From: an uncultured Pseudomonadota bacterium
Lineage (GTDB): Bacteria; SAR324; NAC60-12
Reading direction: 5' to 3'
Length of the DNA stretch: 6,044 nt
Assembly: GCA_913056375.1 (NCBI GenBank)
Contig: CAJXNF010000188.1
Span: 1 to 6,044, forward strand
In this document: positions 5,940 through 6,044 of the stretch, piece by piece
Position numbering within the stretch: the stretch's first letter is position 1
Layout: every line of letters starts with the position of its first letter
Position numbers and translations under genes: made by a program
Notes under the pieces: generated by a model
Told to the model about the DNA's origin: nothing
What the model saw: the letters and a program-made list of their open reading frames with translations, nothing else
Databases searched by the model: none

Positions 5940-6044
5940 TAAGAACTCGTTTGTAAAAATCGATAAAACCTTCGACTAATTGAATAGGGCGAAGTCAGAG
6001 AAAACTTTTTACTTCAACGGTTTTTCAAAAATTATTGAAATCAA
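5940..6044 (-). promoter_or_regulatory. AT-rich region upstream of the deacetylase gene
   Basis: This 105-base stretch is much richer in A and T than the rest of the window and has no reading frame worth calling. It most likely carries the deacetylase promoter, but I could not find a -35/-10 pair good enough to place one. A small inverted repeat, TTTCAA at 6023-6028 and TTGAAA at 6035-6040, is weak. The neighbouring gene is outside the window, so a divergent promoter is also possible. Confidence 0.35.

Noticed and set aside
5940..6044. Specific sigma-70 promoter in the AT-rich end region
   Set aside because: Several TTGAAA/TTGAAT-like hexamers occur, but none has a good -10 hexamer at 16-18 bases on either strand.
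1..6044. Mobile element, CRISPR array, defence island or other novel multi-gene system
   Set aside because: No transposase, integrase, regularly spaced direct repeats, tRNA or phage-like gene is visible; most genes belong to known housekeeping, motility or transport families.

Overview
The window reads as ordinary chromosomal DNA from a Gram-negative, flagellated bacterium. The evidence is a cdsA-dxr-rseP envelope/isoprenoid block of the proteobacterial type, a FliN flagellar switch protein and a lipoprotein with a signal peptidase II site. Base composition is moderate (roughly half G+C by eye) and looks even along the window. I cannot assign a taxon. The block resembles the pyrH-frr-uppS-cdsA-dxr-rseP order common in proteobacteria, but bamA does not follow rseP as it does in many gammaproteobacteria. 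A delta-like or other deep-branching proteobacterial lineage is therefore possible, but this is a guess.

Layout: (1) 1-3055, plus strand: the 3' part of cdsA (CDP-diacylglycerol synthesis), a complete dxr (first committed MEP-pathway step) and a complete rseP (site-2 intramembrane protease). Each junction is a 4-base ATGA stop/start overlap, so the three are almost certainly one translationally coupled operon. (2) 3056-3177: a short gap with a perfect 8-bp hairpin and then a strong Shine-Dalgarno. (3) 3178-5014, plus strand: fliN, an OppF/DppF-type ABC ATPase that starts with TTG 8 bases after the fliN stop, and a small predicted lipoprotein coupled to the ATPase by another ATGA overlap. (4) 4980-5939, minus strand: a histone-deacetylase-family amidohydrolase whose 3' end overlaps the lipoprotein gene tail-to-tail by 35 bp. 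(5) 5940-6044: an AT-rich stretch upstream of the deacetylase gene, probably holding its promoter.

The first block serves membrane and envelope biogenesis: phospholipid precursor, isoprenoid precursor for the undecaprenyl carrier and quinones, and envelope stress proteolysis. The second block is a mixture: a motility gene, a peptide/nickel-type transporter ATPase without permease or binding protein, and a lipoprotein I do not recognise. I found no mobile element, tRNA, rRNA, CRISPR array, pseudogene or convincing rho-independent terminator, and no evidence of a new defence or other novel system. The points worth a second look are the isolated fliN, the lone ATPase with a four-cysteine C-terminal motif, the unknown lipoprotein and the convergent gene overlap.
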